64,000 bases of DNA from positions 62,001-126,000 of the forward strand of contig CAXUKS010000007.1 of assembly GCA_964251675.1 (NCBI GenBank), written 5' to 3'. Origin of the DNA: JANXMY01 sp964251675. Its GTDB lineage: Bacteria > Armatimonadota > Armatimonadia > Armatimonadales > Capsulimonadaceae. The notes beneath the pieces were generated by a model. The model saw only the letters and a program-made list of their open reading frames with translations. It made no database searches and was not told the DNA's origin. Position numbers and translations under genes: made by a program. Below, piece after piece: positions 32,167-39,884 of the stretch; within the stretch, counting starts at the first letter, position 1, and each line of letters opens with the position of its first letter.

Positions 32167-32953
32167 CAACTGGTGGGTCAGCGGCCTGATTGTGCTGCTG
32201 TCTCTGATTATTATCGTCAAAATCCTGTCCGCACAACGCGGCAAGCTGCCCTATATCCGGCGCATCGCTGGCCTGAACGCCATTGATGAAGCGGTTGGTC
32301 GGGCGACTGAGATGGGCCGCCCGGCGCTGATGGTCCCTGGCATCAGCGGTCTGGACGTGGTGACGCTTCAGGCGCTTTCCATCTTTAGCTATGTGGGACG
32401 GGCGGTGGCCCGCTTCGGCAACAGGTCCATCATGGCGACGATGGACCCGATTGTGACCGGAATCGGGCAGGAAACCCTGCGGGATGCGTATGCCGACGAA
32501 GGCCGTCCTGAGCTGTTCGATGACGGCGATGTGCGCTACCTCACAGGCCAGCAGTTTGCATTTGCGACGGGCGTGGCGGGCCTTTTGATCCGCGAGCGCG
32601 TGGCCGCCTCGTTTTTGTTTGGTGCATTCTTTGCCGAATCGCTGATTTTGGCCGAAGTCGGTCAGCAGGTCGGGGCCATTCAGGTGGCGGGAACGACGGA
32701 AACCAACCAAATCCCGTTCTTAATTGCTGCCTGCGACTATGTGATTATTGGCGATGAGTTTTACGCCGCGTCTGCCTACCTCTCGCGGGATGCGACGCTG
32801 CTGGGCAGTATTGTCGGGCAGGACTACTGCAAGCTGCTTCTGCTGGGGATTATCCTGGTGGGAGTTGTCAGCGTCAGTTTGCTGGCCGTCGTTCATGGCG
32901 GCCCGCTCCTGCCGGTCCTGCACTGGATTACCGATTTCCTGAAAGTGAAATGA
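32150..32953 (+). CDS. Unknown membrane protein (DUF6754-like), third gene of six-gene operon
   Basis: A 267-residue protein with an N-terminal membrane segment (about 8-26), a large alpha/beta-looking soluble domain (about 40-210) and two C-terminal hydrophobic segments (about 225-250). The soluble part has several conserved-looking small motifs: RIAGLNAIDEAVGRATEMGRP, LMVPGISGLD, VAGTTETNQIPFLIAACDY and IGDEFYAASAYLS. I recall such proteins as uncharacterised DUF6754 members, but cannot verify this. The Thr/Glu/Asn cluster TTETNQ invites comparison with a binding site. The start is the ATG at 32150. Confidence 0.68.
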   Translation: MQHASDNWWVSGLIVLLSLIIIVKILSAQRGKLPYIRRIAGLNAIDEAVGRATEMGRPALMVPGISGLDVVTLQALSIFSYVGRAVARFGNRSIMATMDPIVTGIGQETLRDAYADEGRPELFDDGDVRYLTGQQFAFATGVAGLLIRERVAASFLFGAFFAESLILAEVGQQVGAIQVAGTTETNQIPFLIAACDYVIIGDEFYAASAYLSRDATLLGSIVGQDYCKLLLLGIILVGVVSVSLLAVVHGGPLLPVLHWITDFLKVK

Positions 32954-32963
32954 GGACTCGAGA

Positions 32964-33845
32964 CTGAATTTCCTGAAAACATTTTTCGCGCCGATTAAGG
33001 ACCACAATGTCAGCTATTATAGCCACCTTGTCCTGGGCCTTGTGCTGGTGTTCGCCGTTCTGGCCGCGCTGCAAGCCGCGCCCCGGCGCTCACGCAAGGC
33101 CATTATCGCCGTGTTTACGTTCCTCGGCGGCCTGTACTTCGCCACCGAGTTCTTTTGGCCTGCCGATGTGAGTGGGCCAAACGCTGGCGGAAACTTCCTG
33201 TCTCCCTACCAGCCGATTGTGGCGAATATCGCCGCTGTGGTTGGGTCATTTGCCATCGGTCTCGGTGTGGTTTCTCTGGTGCAGCTCCACACAAAAAATA
33301 TCGCACGCACCCGGCCTGGCTGGGGCTACAGCGTGGCCCTGATGGTGTCGTTTGTTTCGATGGCTGTGTTTGGACTGATGAACGAGTATTCCGCCAGCAC
33401 AACAATCATCCCCGCTGTGCCGGGCCTCTGGGCCTCGCAGAATGCACATGGAATGTTTCAGTTTCTGTTTAGTGGCGGCCTGTCCAACCTCGGGGCTGCC
33501 ACGTTTTCCATTATCGCGTTTTATATCGCCTCGGCGGCTTACCGGGCGTTCCGTATTCGTTCGCTGGAAGCCACACTGCTGATGGTGGCTGCGCTGATTG
33601 TCATGCTCGGCTCAGTCAGCTTTGGGACATGGTTTACCCATGCCATTCCAACGACGCTGCCAGGCGGCGCGGAAAACCCGTGGGCCAACCTGCGGCTGGA
33701 AAATATCGCGCAGTGGCTGCTGGTGGAAGTCAATTCCGCCGCGCAGCGCGGCATTTTGTTTGGCCTGACCCTGGGACTGCTGGCAACTTCGCTGCGCTAC
33801 TGGCTCAGTTTAGAGCGCGGCGCTTACTTCGATAAAGAACTGTAA
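32964..33845 (+). CDS. Unknown polytopic membrane protein, fourth gene of six-gene operon
   Basis: About 293 residues with some seven hydrophobic segments, ending in a short cytoplasmic tail. The reading frame is open from 32955. The first ATG/GTG/TTG is a GTG at 33042, which would cut the first membrane helix and has no SD. A CTG at 32964 has GAGGA about eight bases upstream and restores a natural N terminus (NFLKTFFAPIKDHN before the helix), so I annotate CTG as the likely start. No family is recognised. Spacing to neighbours is 10 and 22 bp. Confidence 0.62.
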   Translation: MNFLKTFFAPIKDHNVSYYSHLVLGLVLVFAVLAALQAAPRRSRKAIIAVFTFLGGLYFATEFFWPADVSGPNAGGNFLSPYQPIVANIAAVVGSFAIGLGVVSLVQLHTKNIARTRPGWGYSVALMVSFVSMAVFGLMNEYSASTTIIPAVPGLWASQNAHGMFQFLFSGGLSNLGAATFSIIAFYIASAAYRAFRIRSLEATLLMVAALIVMLGSVSFGTWFTHAIPTTLPGGAENPWANLRLENIAQWLLVEVNSAAQRGILFGLTLGLLATSLRYWLSLERGAYFDKEL

Positions 33846-33867
33846 AAAGAACTCCAAAAGAACTTCT

Positions 33868-34731
33868 ATGAAACCAACTTTTTGGGACCGAATGCAGACG
33901 ATTGACCGCCGGGTGATCTACGCAGTTTTGCTGCTGTCCATTCTGGTCCCCCTATTTGTCAATGTCAGCCTGCCCAACTATCCAGCCAAACAGTCGGTGG
34001 AATTTTACGACACCATTCAGAAAATTGGCGATGACCCGGCCTCAGCCAACAAGATTGTGATCATCAACGGGATGTGGTCGCCGGGTACGCGGGGCGAGAA
34101 CCAGTGGCAGGCCGAAGCGGTTGTCACTCATCTGATGCGCCGCCATATCCAATTTGCGACGATTGCCTTTGACATTCAGAACAACACGATCATGCAGCGC
34201 GACGTGGTGCAGCCGCTCGCAAAAAAATACGGCTATGTGTATGGCCGCGATTATGTCAATTGGGGATTCAAGCCGGGGTCAGTCTATGCAGTCACCATCA
34301 AGGGTCTGGTTAAAGACATTCCAGGGACCATCAAAACAGATGTCAACGGCACGCCGCTGTCGCAAATTCCGGTGATGAAAACAATCAAGACACGCGCTGA
34401 TGTCGCGGCGGTTGTGGATATTACCCCCGTCGCCTCCACGGACGCCTGGCTGGGCCTCTTTGAGCAAAACAACACCCCCCCCTACCTGCTTGCTCCAACG
34501 GCTGTGGGAGCACCCACCTATTACCCCTACCTGGACTCTAAACAGATTGCTGGAATGCTGACCGGGATCAAAGGGGCAGGCGATTATGAATCGCTGCTGG
34601 GCACTTCTAGCTTTGGGACACGAGCGGCAGGGGCGCTCTCTGTGGTCTATGCACTGATTATCCTGCTGATTATCCTGGGCAATCTTGGCTATTACATGGC
34701 GCGGGCCGCCCGCCGGAGGGCGCAGCGGTAA
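33868..34731 (+). CDS. Unknown bitopic membrane protein, fifth gene of six-gene operon
   Basis: A 287-residue protein with an N-terminal helix (about 17-36) and a C-terminal helix (about 257-278) flanking a roughly 215-residue domain. That domain alternates strands and helices (KIVIINGMWSPGTRGENQWQ, IQFATIAFDIQNN, DVAAVVDITPVASTDAW). It is probably outside the cytoplasm, although orientation cannot be proved. The C-terminal tail is very basic (ARAARRRAQR), fitting the positive-inside rule. It resembles no family I know. The start is the ATG at 33868, preceded by AAAAGAAC. Its stop shares one base with the start of the next gene. Confidence 0.66.
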   Translation: MKPTFWDRMQTIDRRVIYAVLLLSILVPLFVNVSLPNYPAKQSVEFYDTIQKIGDDPASANKIVIINGMWSPGTRGENQWQAEAVVTHLMRRHIQFATIAFDIQNNTIMQRDVVQPLAKKYGYVYGRDYVNWGFKPGSVYAVTIKGLVKDIPGTIKTDVNGTPLSQIPVMKTIKTRADVAAVVDITPVASTDAWLGLFEQNNTPPYLLAPTAVGAPTYYPYLDSKQIAGMLTGIKGAGDYESLLGTSSFGTRAAGALSVVYALIILLIILGNLGYYMARAARRRAQR

Positions 34732-35426
34732 TGGCCGACTATCTGCATCATTTGTTTAACCCGATCCTGCTGTTTGGCGCTCTGGGCACAGTAGCAATTC
34801 TGTCACTGGTGTTTAAAGAAAACCGGATGTACCGGCTGTTTGAGCATATTTTCCTGGGGCTGGCCCTGGGGTATGATCTGGAAACCACCTGGACGCTCGT
34901 ACTGCGGCCCAACTTCTGGGATCCGCTGACTGCCGGGGGACAGTGGGCCTGGATCATGGCCGTGCCCGTCGGCCTCATGTTCTACGGCGTTTACACCCAG
35001 CGGTTTGAGTGGATGAGCCGCCTGATCTTCGGAGTCTTCTTCGGGCTGGCCGCCGGAACTGTATTTCAGGATTTTGCCGGGCGGTTTATGCCACAGGTCA
35101 CGAAATCGTTCTCGCCGTCCAAGTCACTCGTGCCTCCCCCACCCGTGTCGGGCGATGCGTACTCGTTCCTGCATCAGATGTCGTTTGTGCTGAACAACGC
35201 GCTCTTTCTGGCGATTGTCGTGGCTGTGCTGGTCTATTTCCTGTTTGCGTTTGAGCAAAAAAACAAAGCCGTCCTGGGGACGGCTCAGTTCGGGCGCTGG
35301 GTATTGATGTTCTCATTCGGCGCGATCTTTGGGTCAACCATTATGACCCGCATGGCTCTGCTGATTGACCGGATGTATTTTATCTTTCACGACTGGCTGC
35401 AGATCGTGAGAAGCACGACAGGCTAG
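34731..35426 (+). CDS. Unknown polytopic membrane protein, last gene of six-gene operon
   Basis: A 231-residue protein with five or six hydrophobic segments. Conserved-looking features include NPILLFGALGTVAILS, FKENRMYRLFEHIFLGLALGYDLETTW, and an acidic/aromatic C terminus (MALLIDRMYFIFHDWLQ). The charged residues inside or next to helices (E, D, R in FEHIFLGLALGYDLE) hint at a functional role such as transport or complex assembly. The start is the ATG at 34731. It ends in a 4-bp overlap with a convergent gene. Confidence 0.66.
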   Translation: MADYLHHLFNPILLFGALGTVAILSLVFKENRMYRLFEHIFLGLALGYDLETTWTLVLRPNFWDPLTAGGQWAWIMAVPVGLMFYGVYTQRFEWMSRLIFGVFFGLAAGTVFQDFAGRFMPQVTKSFSPSKSLVPPPPVSGDAYSFLHQMSFVLNNALFLAIVVAVLVYFLFAFEQKNKAVLGTAQFGRWVLMFSFGAIFGSTIMTRMALLIDRMYFIFHDWLQIVRSTTG

Positions 35427-35812
35427 ACGCCCAGGCCGTCGGGGCGAGATGCAGGCCGTGAGCGCAGACGGGCATCGCGCTGAGCCATCCGCAGGTCCCG
35501 TGCTGTCTGAAAATTAGTCCAGGCTGTCCGGCACCTGGCTTTCAGCGTCCCCCACCCAGACACCGGGCAGGGCGCTCCCCGGTCGTCCAGAGCAGGCAGG
35601 CGGCGGGAGGTAATGTGTTCTAGTCGCACTTCCTCAAACTGACTCTCCAGCCGCTGCCAGGCCATCGCTCGCAGTGGCAGATCTTCCAGAAATGCCCCGT
35701 GCCAGCGGCAGGTCCAGCACTCGCCGTTGTTTTTGTGGTTCAGCGCACCGCACAAAGCGCAGAGCTTTACGCTGTCCAGAGTCAGTTTTTTTTGTAACGT
35801 TCGCGTCTTCAA
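35423..35812 (-). CDS. Small zinc-ribbon protein, function unknown
   Basis: A 129-residue soluble protein with an N-terminal four-cysteine ribbon: CALCG (about 18-22) and CWTCRW (about 32-37). The rest is Arg-rich and has no known domain. The start is TTG at 35812 with AAGGA about eight bases upstream; no ATG gives the intact ribbon. It may bind RNA or serve as an adaptor, but nothing proves it. It converges with the six-gene membrane operon, overlapping by four bases. Confidence 0.6.
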   Translation of the reverse strand: MKTRTLQKKLTLDSVKLCALCGALNHKNNGECWTCRWHGAFLEDLPLRAMAWQRLESQFEEVRLEHITSRRLPALDDRGAPCPVSGWGTLKARCRTAWTNFQTARDLRMAQRDARLRSRPASRPDGLGV

Positions 35813-35942
35813 ATCCGTAGTCCTTCTAGGGCATGAGTGTTGGTGTGTCTATACCCTGTTTCCAACAAACACTTGCACTCCGTTTGCTGCTCTTATTATT
35901 GCCGGTCTGCGGTTGTTTCTCTAGGTTCAGGCAGGCCAGAAC

Positions 35943-35972
35943 TTGACTTTTTTGGCCCCGGCGAAGTATACT
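35943..35972 (+). promoter_or_regulatory. Promoter of ffh
   Basis: -35 TTGACT (35943-35948), an 18-bp spacer, and -10 TATACT (35967-35972). The leader to the ATG at 35985 would be about six bases. The upstream part of the 172-bp gap (35813-35942) shows nothing else I can name. Confidence 0.75.
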
Positions 35973-35984
35973 CCGTAGTCTCCT

Positions 35985-37400
35985 ATGTTTGAAAGCCTCG
36001 CAGATAAACTACAGAACGTCTTCGGAAAGCTCCGGGCCAAAGGGGCGCTGACCGAAGCGGATGTCGCCGAGGCCATGCGCGAGGTGCGCCTGGGCCTGCT
36101 GGAAGCCGACGTCAACTTCAAAGTCGTCAAAGATTTTGTCGCCCGCATCCGGGACCGCGCTGTCGGCGTGGATATTCTGGAAGGGCTGCACCCGGCCCAG
36201 CAGGTCATTAAAATCGTGGACGAGGAGCTGACTGCGCTTCTCGGCGGCGAGCAGGCCCCGCTGGTTTTTTCGCCTCGCCCGCCCACGGTGATCATGCTGT
36301 GCGGCTTGCAGGGGGCGGGTAAAACGACCCACGCTGGAAAGCTGTCGCAGTGGCTGCGAAAGCAGGGCAAGAACCCGATGCTGGTAGCCGCCGACATCTA
36401 CCGCCCGGCAGCGATCAAGCAGCTTCAAATCGTGGGCGAGCAGGTCAAGACGCCGGTGTTCACCCTGCCAAACGCCAAGCCCGAGCAGATCGCCCGTGAA
36501 GGCGTCGCCGAAGCGGACCGCAAAGGGCACGACGTTGTTATTTTAGACACCGCCGGGCGTCTCCAAATTGACGAAGCTTTGATGCAGGAGCTAAAGCGCA
36601 TTAAAGCCACAGTCAGCCCGCAGGAAATCCTGCTGGTGGTGGATGCGATGACCGGGCAGGAAGCGGTCAATGTCGCGCAGGGCTTCAACGATGCCCTGGA
36701 CGTGACCGGCTTTATTCTGACCAAGCTCGACGGTGATACACGCGGCGGGGCGGCTCTTTCTATCAAGAGCGTCGCGGGCCGTCCCATCAAGTTCGTCGGC
36801 GTCGGCGAGAAGATGGATGCGCTCGAAGTCTTTTACCCGGACCGGATGGCCTCACGCATTCTGGGCATGGGCGATGTGCTGACGCTGATTGAGCGGGCCG
36901 AACAGGCGCTTGATCAGAAGCAGGCCGAAGAATTAGAGAAAAAGCTTCGGGCCAACAAATTTGACTTTGAAGATTACCTCAATCAGATGCGTCAAATGCG
37001 GAAGATGGGACCCATTGGCGATATTCTGAAGATGATCCCCGGTCTCGGCGGCGCGGCGGCGCTCAAAGACATCAACATTGACGAAAAGCATCTGGCGCAT
37101 ATTGAGGCCATGATTTTGTCGATGACGACTGGGGAACGGCGCGATCCGAGCATTATCAACGGGAGCCGGCGGCGGCGTATTGCGAACGGCAGCGGGCGCA
37201 CCATCCAGGATGTCAACCGGCTGCTGACACAGTTCGAGCAGATGAAAAAAATGATGCGCGGACTGACCAATATGCAGCCCGGCGCGATGCCGTCACTGGC
37301 TGGCATGGGCGGCAAGCACGCGGGCAGCAACAAAAATTCCGCCAGCAAAAACAAGAAAAAACAGCCGTCGAGCTTCAAGCTTCCGTTTGGACGCCGATAA
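35985..37400 (+). CDS. ffh: Signal recognition particle protein Ffh
   Basis: GTPase of the SRP that binds signal sequences of nascent membrane proteins and 4.5S RNA. At 471 residues it has normal length. The N domain (1-85) is followed by a G domain with GLQGAGKTTHAGKL (about 107-120), DTAGRLQ, TKLDGDTRGGAALS and the GVGEKMDALEVFYPDRMASRILGMGD region in parts. A Met-rich M domain follows (QMRQMRKMGPIG, MIPGLGG, RRRRIANGSG for RNA binding). The basic Ser/Lys tail is species-specific. It leads the conserved ffh-rpsP-khpA-rimM-trmD-rplS operon. Confidence 0.97.
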   Translation: MFESLADKLQNVFGKLRAKGALTEADVAEAMREVRLGLLEADVNFKVVKDFVARIRDRAVGVDILEGLHPAQQVIKIVDEELTALLGGEQAPLVFSPRPPTVIMLCGLQGAGKTTHAGKLSQWLRKQGKNPMLVAADIYRPAAIKQLQIVGEQVKTPVFTLPNAKPEQIAREGVAEADRKGHDVVILDTAGRLQIDEALMQELKRIKATVSPQEILLVVDAMTGQEAVNVAQGFNDALDVTGFILTKLDGDTRGGAALSIKSVAGRPIKFVGVGEKMDALEVFYPDRMASRILGMGDVLTLIERAEQALDQKQAEELEKKLRANKFDFEDYLNQMRQMRKMGPIGDILKMIPGLGGAAALKDINIDEKHLAHIEAMILSMTTGERRDPSIINGSRRRRIANGSGRTIQDVNRLLTQFEQMKKMMRGLTNMQPGAMPSLAGMGGKHAGSNKNSASKNKKKQPSSFKLPFGRR

Positions 37401-37436
37401 TCACAACCCAATAACCTACTGAAGAAAAGAGCAACT

Positions 37437-37727
37437 ATGTCCGTTAAGATCCGTCTGCGCCGTATGGGCGCAAAAAAGCGTCCGTTCTACCGCCTTGTTG
37501 TCGCCGACAGCCGCCGCGCCCGTGATGGCCGCTTCATTGAGACCCTGGGCTACTACAACCCCTGCGTCGAGCCTGCTGAGCTGAAAATCGACGACGCACG
37601 CGCCACTTACTGGCTCGGCTGCGGCGCACAGCCCACTGAAACCGCGCAGGCATTGCTGAAACAGCAGGGCGTATACGAACAGATGGCCGCCGCGAAGGCT
37701 GGCACTCCTGCGGAAGCCGCCGTTTAA
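37437..37727 (+). CDS. rpsP: 30S ribosomal protein S16
   Basis: A 96-residue ribosomal protein with the classic opening VKIRLRRMGAKKRPFYRLVV and ADSRRARDGRFIETLGYYNP. It is needed for 30S assembly. The C-terminal tail is short and Ala-rich. The start is the ATG at 37437 with GAAAAGAG upstream. It follows ffh by 36 bp in the standard order. Confidence 0.98.
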   Translation: MSVKIRLRRMGAKKRPFYRLVVADSRRARDGRFIETLGYYNPCVEPAELKIDDARATYWLGCGAQPTETAQALLKQQGVYEQMAAAKAGTPAEAAV

Positions 37728-37778
37728 GCGGAACGCAGCACACTGGCCGGGATAAGCCAGATAAAACAAAGTGTAAGA

Positions 37779-37836
37779 CTTTCGCCGGTTGTGCGCCCGA
37801 ATTATCTCAAAGGGACGCTCCGCAAGGCGGCGAAAG
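37779..37836 (+). other. Predicted mRNA hairpin upstream of khpA
   Basis: Arms CTTTCGCCG (37779-37787) and CGGCGAAAG (37828-37836) are perfect complements, enclosing a small inner CCGC/GCGG hairpin. It sits in the 128-bp gap between rpsP and khpA, 19 bases before the start codon and just ahead of the SD, so it could control translation or be a processing site. Confidence 0.4.
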
Positions 37837-37855
37837 AGAATGAAGGGTCGTTTTT

Positions 37856-38086
37856 TTGAAACCCATGATCGAGTATCTCGTGAAAGAACTTGTAGACGAA
37901 CCGGATGAGGTGACCGTCACCGAAATCCCCGGCGATGACACTACCACCTATGAAGTCCATGTCGCCCCAAGCGACCTCGGCAAAGTCATCGGCAAGCAGG
38001 GACGCATTGCCAATGCACTCAGAACCGTCACAAAGGCGGTGGCGATGAAAGATAAAAAAAAGGTCTACGTCGAAATCGTAGCCTAG
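37856..38086 (+). CDS. khpA: KH-domain RNA-binding protein KhpA (YlqC)
   Basis: A 76-residue single KH domain with the GxxG loop GKQGR in VIGKQGRIANALRTV. KhpA pairs with KhpB/EloR in several Gram-positive bacteria to bind RNAs affecting division. The start is TTG at 37856, which gives MKPMIEYLVKELVDEPDEV in register with the family's MKELVEYLVK opening and has GAAGGG upstream. An ATG three codons later lacks an SD at the right distance. The position between rpsP and rimM is the usual one. Confidence 0.93.
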   Translation: MKPMIEYLVKELVDEPDEVTVTEIPGDDTTTYEVHVAPSDLGKVIGKQGRIANALRTVTKAVAMKDKKKVYVEIVA

Positions 38087-38092
38087 TTTCCT

Positions 38093-38683
38093 ATGTCTGA
38101 CACCACTACTCTCTCTGAAATGATAGACGATTACACCGTTCTGGCGGCAGACCTCGCCGGGGCGCACGGCGTCAGCGGCAGCCTGCGGATGCGCCTGGTC
38201 GGCGCGTCCAAGCCCGGCGAAGACACCGGCGAGGACAACGCCGCCGCACGGTCCCTGAAACCGGGGCGCAAAGTGCGCCTGCGCCGCGACTCGGACGGCT
38301 TTGAAACCGAGTTGACGCTGGCGGCCCTGCGCCGTCAGCCGAAAGGCGTCTGGATTGGCCGCTTCAAAGAAGTCACCGACCGCACCGGGGCTGAGGGCCT
38401 GCAAGGGTGCGCGGTTTATATCAAAGAAGGCGAGCGTGCGCCGCTGCCCGACGGCGAGTTTTATGTGGATCAGATTCTGGGCTTCCCCGTCACCGGCGAC
38501 ACGGGACGCTCCTTCGGCGTGCTTTCGGATGTTTTGACGACGCCCGCGCACGATGTCTACGTGACCGACCAAGGCGCGATGATCCCCGCCGCCGGGGACT
38601 TCATTCTCGGTGTGGATTTAGACGCCAAAACGATCACCGTGCGCGATGTACCGGGCCTGTTCCCGGCTGATGCGCCCGAGTGA
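38093..38683 (+). CDS. rimM: Ribosome maturation factor RimM
   Basis: Binds S19 and helps mature the 30S head. The N-terminal RimM beta barrel (about 13-110, LAGAHGVSGSLRMRL) is followed by a PRC barrel (about 112-190, LPDGEFYVDQILGFPV, LTTPAHDVYVT, MIPAAGDFILGVDLDAKTI). At 196 residues it is slightly longer than the usual 170-180, with an acidic insertion around residue 40-55 (GEDTGEDNAAA). The start is the ATG at 38093. It overlaps trmD by four bases (GTGA). Confidence 0.95.
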   Translation: MSDTTTLSEMIDDYTVLAADLAGAHGVSGSLRMRLVGASKPGEDTGEDNAAARSLKPGRKVRLRRDSDGFETELTLAALRRQPKGVWIGRFKEVTDRTGAEGLQGCAVYIKEGERAPLPDGEFYVDQILGFPVTGDTGRSFGVLSDVLTTPAHDVYVTDQGAMIPAAGDFILGVDLDAKTITVRDVPGLFPADAPE

Positions 38684-39477
38684 TACGAATAGATGTCATC
38701 ACGATCTTTCCAGACATGGTCCAGGGCATGCTGGAATACAGCATTTTGAAGCGGGCGCGGGACGCCGGGCGGCTGGACGTGCGCGTTCACGACCTGCGTG
38801 ACTGGGCGCCTGGCGTGCATCGCTCTACCGACGAGGCGCCGTATGGCGGCGGTGCGGGAATGGTCATGCGGCCTGGCCCGCTTTTTGATGCCGTGGAAAG
38901 CCTGTCGCCCACTCCGGAAACGCGGGTGGCCCTGCTGACGCCGCAGGGGAAGACGTTCACGCAGGCCAAAGCGCAGGAGCTGGCTGCCTGCAAGCATCTG
39001 GTGCTGCTCTGCGGGCACTATGAAGGCTTTGATGAGCGGGTCCGGCAGCATCTCGCCACCGAGGAAATCTCAGTCGGCGATTATGTGCTGACCGGCGGTG
39101 AGCTGCCTGCCCTGATTGTGATTGACGCTGTGGCCCGTCTTCAGCCGGGGACGCTCGGCAACAGCGAAAGCGCGGAAGATGACACGTTTTCCGAGGGCCT
39201 CTTGGAATACCCGCACTACACGCGCCCTGCCGACTTTCGCGGCTGGGCCGTGCCCGATGTTCTGCTCTCCGGCCACCATGCCGAGATCGCCAAGTGGCGA
39301 CGCAAGGAGCAGTTCCGCCGCACGCAGTCGCGTCGGCCCGACCTCTGGGCGGAATTTGTCCCGTCCAAGTCCGACCTCAAGCTGCTGACGCAGCTTCGAG
39401 ACGAACACCCGCCGCTCCCCGAGGGGGACGGCGCTCAGGAGACCCTGCCCGATGCATCCGTTAATTCAGGAGATTGA
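38680..39477 (+). CDS. trmD: tRNA (guanine37-N1)-methyltransferase TrmD
   Basis: Methylates G37 next to the anticodon using S-adenosylmethionine, preventing frameshifts. The SPOUT knot is visible: RIDVITIFPDM, DEAPYGGGAGMVMRP, LLCGHYEGFDERV and SVGDYVLTGGELPALIVIDAV. The C-terminal domain has PHYTRPADFRGWAVPDVLLSGHH in pieces. The 265 residues include a C-terminal extension that overlaps the start of rplS by 26 bp. The start is GTG at 38680, coupled to the rimM stop. Confidence 0.97.
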   Translation: MIRIDVITIFPDMVQGMLEYSILKRARDAGRLDVRVHDLRDWAPGVHRSTDEAPYGGGAGMVMRPGPLFDAVESLSPTPETRVALLTPQGKTFTQAKAQELAACKHLVLLCGHYEGFDERVRQHLATEEISVGDYVLTGGELPALIVIDAVARLQPGTLGNSESAEDDTFSEGLLEYPHYTRPADFRGWAVPDVLLSGHHAEIAKWRRKEQFRRTQSRRPDLWAEFVPSKSDLKLLTQLRDEHPPLPEGDGAQETLPDASVNSGD

Positions 39478-39808
39478 GAAAGCCCAGCGTAAGGAGTCCG
39501 TGCCGGACTTCGGACCGGGCGACACCGTGCGCGTTCATGTCAAAGTTGTGGAAGGCGGCAAAGAGCGCATCCAGATTTTTGAGGGAACCGTCATTTTCCG
39601 CAAAGAGGGCCTGTCCCGCTCGGCGTTCCTGGTTCGCAAGATCAGCAACGGCTACGGCGTGGAGCGAACCTTCCTGATTCATTCCCCCCGTATTGACAAG
39701 ATTGAAGTGACCCGTCGTGGCCTGGTGCGCCGCGCCAAGCTGTTCTACCTCCGCAAGAAGGTGGGCAAGGCCGCTCGTATCAAGGAAAAGCGGAACTTCT
39801 CTTCGTAG
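39452..39808 (+). CDS. rplS: 50S ribosomal protein L19
   Basis: A 118-residue ribosomal protein at the 30S-50S interface. The diagnostic FGPGDTVRVHVKVVEGGKER, IQIFEGTVIFRK and GVERTFLIHSPRID stretches are present, and RRAKLFYLRKKVGKAARIKEK is near the end. The start is the ATG at 39452, inside the end of trmD, so translation is coupled. It is followed by an intrinsic terminator that ends the ribosome-related part of the operon. Confidence 0.98.
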   Translation: MHPLIQEIEKAQRKESVPDFGPGDTVRVHVKVVEGGKERIQIFEGTVIFRKEGLSRSAFLVRKISNGYGVERTFLIHSPRIDKIEVTRRGLVRRAKLFYLRKKVGKAARIKEKRNFSS

Positions 39809-39822
39809 ACTCCGCGTAAACA

Positions 39823-39856
39823 AGTCGCCGGGCCATCCCCGGCGGCTTTCTTTTTT
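39823..39856 (+). terminator. Terminator after rplS
   Basis: A ten-bp stem (39823-39832 with 39838-39847, one G.U pair) with a five-base loop is followed by TTCTTTTTT. Confidence 0.85.
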
Positions 39857-39884
39857 GACTGCCATTTCTTTTCCAGGTAACTCT

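Noticed and set aside
39717..39884. Longer lepB start at 39717
   Set aside because: The segment covers the end of rplS and its terminator; ATG 39885 gives a normal signal peptidase N terminus.
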